DNA of 9,805 bases from Planctomycetes bacterium UBA1135 (GTDB lineage: Bacteria > Planctomycetota > UBA1135). Below, piece after piece: positions 5,958-9,805 of this stretch. Each line of letters opens with the position of its first letter. Within the stretch, counting starts at the first letter, position 1. The stretch spans positions 11,018 to 20,822 of the forward strand of contig DCAK01000084.1 of the NCBI GenBank assembly GCA_002311925.1, in the 5' to 3' direction. The notes beneath the pieces are model-generated. The model did no database searches and had not been told where the DNA came from. It saw only the letters and a program-made list of their open reading frames with translations. A program made the position numbers and the translations under genes.

Positions 5958-8246
5958 ATGAAGCAGGAAGAGCAGGCAGCAATTTGGGCCGCGGATTTTT
6001 TCGGGGTGAAGGGGTCCGCAACTTGCCTGAACGGTTATCGGGACCGCAATTTCCGCATCGACGCCAACGGGAAACCTTGGGTGCTCAAGGTGCTGGCGGA
6101 GGAAGTCGATTCCTCGACGCTTGGCCTTTGGGTGGAGGCCTCCGAGCGCCTGTCCAAGGCGGGAATCCGGGTCCCCCGTCCCGCCCCCACGCTCGAGGGC
6201 AAGGCGTGGGCTGAAATCCCCCGCCCCGACGGTGGGCGCAACCTTGCCTGGCTCACCGAGTGGGTGGAGGGGGAGCCCATCGCCGGGATCAAGAATCGTC
6301 CCGATGAACTCCACGAACAGGTCGGAAAGCTGGTGGCCCAGGCACAAGCGGCATTTTCCGGGTGGGACGCACCCGCCCTGGACCGGGTCTTCGATTGGGA
6401 TCTCCGCCAAGGGAAAAATGTGGTCGAGAAAAACCTCGCTCGAATCGCCGGCCCCAGGGACCAGAGGGTGATTCATGAAACCCTGGCCTGCGCGAGCGAA
6501 GCCCTGGCCGATATCGCCCCCCACCTCCAAGCCGGACCCATCCACGGCGATCCCAACGATTTCAATGTTCTGGTGGATGGAGAATCCTCTTCCCTGGGGC
6601 TCATCGACTTTGAAGATCTGAGTTGGGGTTGGTTGGTCGGCGATCTCGCCATTTCCGCCGCCTACATGGTGCTCGGCCAGAAGGACCCCGCCGGAGTCCT
6701 GGCCTCGATGGCGAAGGGGTATCACGGGGTATCGCCCATTCCCGAGAAAGAGCTTCCGGCCCTTTGGCCCTTGGCGAAGCTTCGGATGTGCGTGAGCATC
6801 ACCATGGCGGCCAAGGAACGCGCCCTCGACCCTGACAATGAATACATTTCCGTCAGCACAGGGCCCGGTCTCGACTTTCTTCGCCGAGCCCTTCGGATTT
6901 CGGGGGACGAGGTCCTGGGGAGGCTCCGGAAAGTTTGCGGATTTTCCGACCAAGGCTCTCCGTCAACCCAAGAGGATTTGGCCAGCCGCCGCCGGAAGGC
7001 GCTCGGGCCCAATCTCTCCCTTTCCTACCGCACTCCACTCCACATCGTCCGAGGGGCAGGGAGGTACCTCATTGAATCCGGAGGTCGCGCTTTCCTGGAT
7101 GGGGTGAACAATGTTCCGCATGTCGGGCATTCCCATCCCAAGGTCGTGGATGCGGTTGCCCGGCAGATGCGCCGCCTGAACACGAACACCCGCTATCTGA
7201 ACGAGATTCCCCTGGCTTTCGCCGAAAATCTGGCCTCCACCCTGCCGGACCCCCTATCCGTGGTCTTCCTGGTCAATTCGGGAAGCGAGGCCAACGAATT
7301 GGCCCTTCGACTTGCCAGAGCCCATTCCGGGGGCTCGGATTGGGTGGTGCTCGACGCCGCCTATCACGGAAACACCGGCGCCTTGGTTGACCTTTCCCCC
7401 TACAAGTTCGGTGGAAAGGGGGGGGCGGGAAAACCCCCTCATGTGGAGGTCGCCGCCCTGCCCGACCGCTATCGCGGTGAATGGGGATACGACGACCCTG
7501 ACGCGGGGGCCAAGTTCGCGGCCGATTTGGACCGATGCCTGCAATCCATAACCTCGCGCGGTGGCAAGGCGGCCGGATTTCTTGCCGAGGCAATCCCCGG
7601 TTGTGCGGGCCAGGTGGTGCTTCCCCCCGGCTATCTGGAATCGGCCTATGAAAAGGCCCGCGCCGCGGGAGCGGTGTGCATCGCGGACGAGGTACAGGTG
7701 GGTTTCGGTCGGGTGGGCACGCATTTCTGGGCCTTTGAAACCCAGGCGGTGGTCCCCGACATCGTCACCATGGGGAAACCCATCGGAAATGGGCACCCCC
7801 TGGGAGCCGTGGTCACCACCCCGGCGATTGCCGCTTCATTCGATACGGGAATGGAATACTTCAACACTTTCGGGGGAAACCCGGTGGCCTGCGCGGCGGG
7901 AAACGCGGTCCTGGAGATCATTCAGGAAGAGGGGCTCCAGGAAAACGCTCTGCGGACCGGGAAAATCCTTCTGGACGGCCTTCAAGAGCTCGCCGAAAGG
8001 CACCCTCTATTCGGGGATGTCCGAGGATTGGGTCTCTTTCTCGGGGCCGTCTGCGTTCAAGACTTCGAAACCAAGGAGCCGGCCACCGAAGAGGCCACCC
8101 GTCTTGTGGAAGCCCTGCGGGAGGACGGCATCCTCCTATCGACCGACGGGCCCCTCCACGATGTCATCAAGATCAAGCCTCCTCTGGTTTTCGAGGAGGA
8201 CGATGCTCGTTATTTACTCGAGCGTTTGGCAGCGGCTCTGCCTTGA
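5958..8246 (+). CDS. Fused APH-type kinase and AGXT2L-type PLP phospho-lyase
   Basis: This gene encodes 762 residues with two domains. Residues about 1-330 are an aminoglycoside-phosphotransferase/choline-kinase-fold kinase: Lys44 in WVLKVL is the likely ATP-binding lysine, HGDPNDFN (196-203) is the catalytic loop and IDFED (216-220) holds the metal-binding Asp. Residues about 345-762 are a class III PLP enzyme: NSGSEANE (440-447), [17 protein letters not shown] (468-484), [12 protein letters not shown] (576-587) with Asp577, [10 protein letters not shown] with the PLP lysine Lys607, and [13 protein letters not shown] (634-646). These segments match the AGXT2L group (ethanolamine-phosphate and 5-phosphohydroxylysine phospho-lyases) better than ordinary aminotransferases. 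Predicted chemistry: ATP-dependent phosphorylation of an amino alcohol, then PLP-dependent elimination of phosphate and ammonia to give an aldehyde, in the cytoplasm. The substrate (ethanolamine, hydroxylysine or other) cannot be read from the sequence. The linker is short, with no peptidase domain between the two parts. The start at ATG 5958 is set by the domain boundary; the Shine-Dalgarno is weak. Confidence 0.93.
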   Translation: MKQEEQAAIWAADFFGVKGSATCLNGYRDRNFRIDANGKPWVLKVLAEEVDSSTLGLWVEASERLSKAGIRVPRPAPTLEGKAWAEIPRPDGGRNLAWLTEWVEGEPIAGIKNRPDELHEQVGKLVAQAQAAFSGWDAPALDRVFDWDLRQGKNVVEKNLARIAGPRDQRVIHETLACASEALADIAPHLQAGPIHGDPNDFNVLVDGESSSLGLIDFEDLSWGWLVGDLAISAAYMVLGQKDPAGVLASMAKGYHGVSPIPEKELPALWPLAKLRMCVSITMAAKERALDPDNEYISVSTGPGLDFLRRALRISGDEVLGRLRKVCGFSDQGSPSTQEDLASRRRKALGPNLSLSYRTPLHIVRGAGRYLIESGGRAFLDGVNNVPHVGHSHPKVVDAVARQMRRLNTNTRYLNEIPLAFAENLASTLPDPLSVVFLVNSGSEANELALRLARAHSGGSDWVVLDAAYHGNTGALVDLSPYKFGGKGGAGKPPHVEVAALPDRYRGEWGYDDPDAGAKFAADLDRCLQSITSRGGKAAGFLAEAIPGCAGQVVLPPGYLESAYEKARAAGAVCIADEVQVGFGRVGTHFWAFETQAVVPDIVTMGKPIGNGHPLGAVVTTPAIAASFDTGMEYFNTFGGNPVACAAGNAVLEIIQEEGLQENALRTGKILLDGLQELAERHPLFGDVRGLGLFLGAVCVQDFETKEPATEEATRLVEALREDGILLSTDGPLHDVIKIKPPLVFEEDDARYLLERLAAALP

Positions 8247-8261
8247 CTTGCTAAGGCAAGT
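8246..8261. terminator. Small hairpin between converging genes
   Basis: ACTTGC (8246-8251) pairs with GCAAGT (8256-8261) around TAAG. The hairpin starts at the last base of the kinase/lyase stop codon and lies in the 36-bp gap before the converging membrane-protein gene ends. There is no T-run. An overlapping GCCTT/AAGGC pairing (8240-8257) is an alternative fold. Confidence 0.3.
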
Positions 8262-8282
8262 GGTGCGACTTGAATGGCCACC

Positions 8283-8687
8283 TCAAGAGCGGGGGATGCT
8301 TGGAGATTTCCAGGATCTGATGGAAAGAAGGCAGAGAAGAACGATTCCAGCCAGCCAGGCCCAGTAGCCGATGTTCAGCGAGTCCGGCCCCCAGTCGCTG
8401 GCCAAGGGCCAGTAAAGGGCGGATGAAACGGCCAGGGTGAAGCAGAGGGCTGCCCGACCCCTGCGACCGGCACGCCATGCCCACCAGCCGAACAGGGTGC
8501 CGAAATTGGCGGCATTCCAATAGAGCCAGAAGACCAGGCCTCCAAAACCGTCAATGCCCCTAATCGACGAGAGCACAACCCAGGCACAGTCCCACCCCTG
8601 ATGCTCATCTTTGGCCGCCGGCATGGCGAAGGCGGCAATGAAGAGGAGAAGGGCCAGAAAAGCGGCTACGCCGGGGCGGACCTTCAT
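8283..8687 (-). CDS. Small four-helix membrane protein, function unknown
   Basis: From the ATG at 8687 the product has 134 residues. A GTG two codons upstream (8693) is possible, but 8687 gives a classic ATGA overlap with the stop of the preceding gene (8684-8686), which suggests translational coupling. Four hydrophobic segments are visible: about 7-24 (could be a signal anchor), 49-71 (rich in Trp and Phe), 78-96 and 106-124. Between the first two, a short outside-type loop contains KDEHQGWDC. Basic residues RAGRRGR after the second helix suggest that this loop is cytoplasmic. No enzymatic motif was recognised. Its partner gene encodes a soluble zinc-ribbon/coiled-coil protein, so the two may work together, but this rests on position alone. 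Confidence 0.75.
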   Translation of the reverse strand: MKVRPGVAAFLALLLFIAAFAMPAAKDEHQGWDCAWVVLSSIRGIDGFGGLVFWLYWNAANFGTLFGWWAWRAGRRGRAALCFTLAVSSALYWPLASDWGPDSLNIGYWAWLAGIVLLCLLSIRSWKSPSIPRS

Positions 8688-8977
8688 CGCCACTTGTCCT
8701 CCATGGGGTTGTCGGGCTTGTCGCCGTCTTCATCCACCTGCTCGGAAGCCTTCTTGAATAGATTGTCGAGTTCCTGGCCGCGCCGCTTTTCGGCCTCAAG
8801 ACCGCTTGAGAAGGCGTCCTGATGCTCCTCCTTGCGTTTTTCCACGCGCGAGGCTGCATCGGCCAAATCTTTCAACTTTTTTTCCTTTCCGTGAGAAATC
8901 ACCTTTCCTGTCCGAGGGTCCGCTTCCAAGCGGGACCCGCAGTCAGGGCAACGAAATTCAAGTTGTCGCTTTCCCAT
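8684..8977 (-). CDS. Small zinc-ribbon-like protein with coiled coil
   Basis: The product has 97 residues. The N-terminus has a single CPDCG knuckle (Cys10, Cys13) followed by RLEADPRTGKVISH, a short beta-hairpin ending in His29. A complete zinc ribbon would need a second Cys pair, which is absent, so the site is half-formed and might use His29 or a second chain. Residues about 32-80 are highly charged (Lys/Glu/Asp with regularly spaced Leu, Ala, Val and Phe) and are likely a helix or coiled coil. The C-terminus is acidic and disordered-looking (EDGDKPDNPMEDKW). No catalytic motif and no secretion signal are visible. It overlaps the following membrane-protein gene by ATGA. There is no clear Shine-Dalgarno before the ATG. 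A nucleic-acid or protein-binding role is only a guess. Confidence 0.75.
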   Translation of the reverse strand: MGKRQLEFRCPDCGSRLEADPRTGKVISHGKEKKLKDLADAASRVEKRKEEHQDAFSSGLEAEKRRGQELDNLFKKASEQVDEDGDKPDNPMEDKWR

Positions 8978-9035
8978 GAATGTGCATCAGGAAGGAGTCG
9001 GGGCGCAGAGAACCAAAAAATCTTCGTGGATTGAG

Positions 9036-9052
9036 GAACCCCGAGCGGGTTC
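9036..9052. other. Six-bp hairpin in the gap between two minus-strand gene pairs
   Basis: GAACCC (9036-9041) pairs with GGGTTC (9047-9052) around CGAGC. On the minus strand it is followed, after fifteen bases, by a T6 run (A6 at 9015-9020 on +), too far for a standard intrinsic terminator. It lies in the 150-bp gap that separates the MazG-like gene from the zinc-ribbon gene, where the promoter of the distal pair may also lie. Confidence 0.3.
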
Positions 9053-9068
9053 ACCCCATCCTAACTTC

Positions 9069-9140
9069 GAGGAACGGCCTGTGTTGCCTAGCATTGTTCA
9101 TCCAGGGGGCTGGCAACCGGTCGTTCCTCATTCTTTTTTT
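9069..9140 (+). terminator. Long hairpin plus T7, oriented antisense to the flanking genes
   Basis: GAGGAACGGCC (9069-9079) pairs with GGTCGTTCCTC (9119-9129) over eleven positions, one of them G-U on the + strand. GTTGCC (9083-9088) pairs with GGCAAC (9112-9117) above a small internal loop, with a 23-base terminal loop. Four bases later there are seven T (9134-9140). On the + strand this is an intrinsic-terminator layout, although the stem is longer and looser than usual. On the minus strand the G-U position becomes C-A and no T-run follows. The element includes the stop codon of the MazG-like gene (9128-9130). Confidence 0.5.
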
Positions 9141-9427
9141 CCCCCGCAGGCGCAGGGGACAGCATTGCAGCCGGGGCAACCGTTCGCATATTTTTTGGTT
9201 GCGGCTTCGGCCAAATCAACCCCCGACATCGAGGCCATGGTCGACAACCAGGCCAGAACATCGGCGAATTCCTCCTCGAGGTTTTCGTGATCGTCTCCGC
9301 GGCGCAATGCGCGAGTCAATTCGCCAACCTCCTCGGCGAACCACATGTGAGTGCCCTCGATTCCTCGGGCAGAATCGCGGTCGAGGTAGATTTCTGCGAT
9401 GAGAGCCTGGAATTCCTGAATCTTCAT
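9128..9427 (-). CDS. MazG-like nucleotide pyrophosphohydrolase with Cys4 tail
   Basis: The product has 99 residues. Residues 1-80 are an all-alpha MazG-like domain with the metal-binding signature ExxE (Glu33-Glu36 in AEEVGEL) and ExxD (Glu53-Asp56 in EEEFADVLAWL), sixteen residues apart. Proteins of this family hydrolyse nucleoside triphosphates or related nucleotides to monophosphates and pyrophosphate, often as housecleaning of abnormal nucleotides; the substrate here is unknown. After KYANG the tail CPGCNAVPCAC has four cysteines (84, 87, 92, 94) that could bind zinc. The ATG at 9427 overlaps the stop of the upstream phosphatase-like gene as ATGA, which indicates an operon with coupled translation. 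The stop codon lies inside a long inverted repeat. Confidence 0.88.
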   Translation of the reverse strand: MKIQEFQALIAEIYLDRDSARGIEGTHMWFAEEVGELTRALRRGDDHENLEEEFADVLAWLSTMASMSGVDLAEAATKKYANGCPGCNAVPCACGGKKE

Positions 9428-9805
9428 GCTTTTTCCCGGCGCAGAAGCGCGAATGCAAGGTCGGTATCGGGTTCGCCACCAAGAAAGGCCTTGAGCTGCT
9501 TAGTCATCGCATCCATCCCCTGCTCCACTGCGACCTTGCCCAGGCCGTAAACCCCAGCTTCGCCCAAGGCTTCGCCTTTCGCCCCTTCGCATGAGAAGGC
9601 TCCCGGGCTGAACAGGAATAACGCATCCCCGGGATTGAGGGTGAAGGTGGTTTTTTCCAAGGACTTGAGGAAGACCGGCCCCTCGTCGAATCCAAGGGCG
9701 ATACCGTTGGGTTGAATGCGACGGAGTTCCTGGGCGGCGGAATCCCATCGAACGGCGGGAGCCTTGTGGCCTGCGCTGACGAGTTCCACCTCCGAGGTGG
9801 CGGGC
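9424..9805 (-). CDS. SpoIIE/RsbU-type PP2C phosphatase domain, C-terminal part (5' partial)
   Basis: The frame is open to the window edge, giving 126 complete residues, and the gene begins outside. The fragment follows the second half of a SpoIIE/RsbU PP2C domain: SEVELVSAGHKAP (family consensus near LxNAGHNPP), then IALGFDEG, then LNPGDALFLFSPGAF, a loop with GEALGE, a helix, and the closing strand TDLAFALLRRE. Active family members dephosphorylate serine or threonine on anti-sigma-factor antagonists or similar partners and need two metal ions. Here the usual T/S-D-G metal-binding motif reads SPG, and the closing DD motif reads TD, so the visible metal ligands look degenerate. Sensor domains, if any, lie outside the window. 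It is co-transcribed with the MazG-like gene through an ATGA overlap. Confidence 0.8.
   Translation of the reverse strand, partial: PATSEVELVSAGHKAPAVRWDSAAQELRRIQPNGIALGFDEGPVFLKSLEKTTFTLNPGDALFLFSPGAFSCEGAKGEALGEAGVYGLGKVAVEQGMDAMTKQLKAFLGGEPDTDLAFALLRREKA

Noticed and set aside
5899..6021. N-terminal extension of the barrel protein to ATG 6021
   Set aside because: It adds a Pro/Arg-rich segment before a normal signal peptide and would overlap the divergent gene.
5895..6953. 352-residue open frame on the minus strand
   Set aside because: It is antisense to the kinase domain, and its product shows no recognisable domain.
7561..8367. 268-residue open frame on the plus strand
   Set aside because: It is a shifted frame within the PLP domain, with an Arg/Ser/Pro-rich product typical of out-of-frame translation.
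8976..9290. 104-residue open frame on the plus strand covering the hairpin region
   Set aside because: It runs antisense through the MazG-like gene, has no Shine-Dalgarno that I trust and has no domain; a non-coding transcript is a better guess if anything is transcribed there.

Overview
The window reads as bacterial chromosome with ordinary single-copy and accessory genes. No rRNA, tRNA, CRISPR array, insertion sequence or phage gene was seen. My best guess for the host is a Planctomycetota-like, Gram-negative-type bacterium, probably environmental. The reasons are the style of the secreted proteins at 1-2155, whose C-terminal beta-rich module (ending in a V-Y/W-x-Q-A ... L-T-N-x-L pattern) is one I associate with secreted planctomycete proteins, a predicted outer-membrane beta-barrel, and high-GC coding sequence elsewhere. 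This assignment is an inference and was not tested by any search.

Left part, + strand (1-3319): a 5'-truncated secreted alpha/beta hydrolase carrying a C-terminal module, then a secreted protein of unknown function whose C-terminal module looks related, then a second, paralogous secreted alpha/beta hydrolase without the module. Both hydrolases keep the Ser-Asp-His triad. The second has a GHSMGGG nucleophile elbow reminiscent of the cutinase/PETase-type polyesterases.

Middle, - strand (3341-5898): typA/bipA, a translational GTPase that converges with the hydrolase, and upstream of it a small predicted outer-membrane barrel protein. Divergent from the barrel gene, across only 59 bp that hold a nested inverted repeat, lies a + strand 762-residue fusion (5958-8246) of an APH-type small-molecule kinase and an AGXT2L-type PLP phospho-lyase. 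Together these should phosphorylate an amino alcohol and then eliminate phosphate and ammonia from it to leave an aldehyde.

Right part, - strand (8283-9805): two tightly overlapping gene pairs. The promoter-distal pair is a zinc-ribbon/coiled-coil protein and a four-helix membrane protein, joined by an ATGA overlap. The promoter-proximal pair is the C-terminal part of a SpoIIE/RsbU-type phosphatase-like protein and a MazG-like protein with a four-cysteine tail, also joined by an ATGA overlap. A long hairpin followed by seven T on the + strand lies between the pairs and points antisense to them.

No gene-free stretch exceeds about 190 bases. The most interesting items are the kinase/phospho-lyase fusion, the nested dyad next to it, the antisense terminator-like hairpin, the hairpin over the start of the second hydrolase, and the apparently degenerate metal site of the SpoIIE-like protein.
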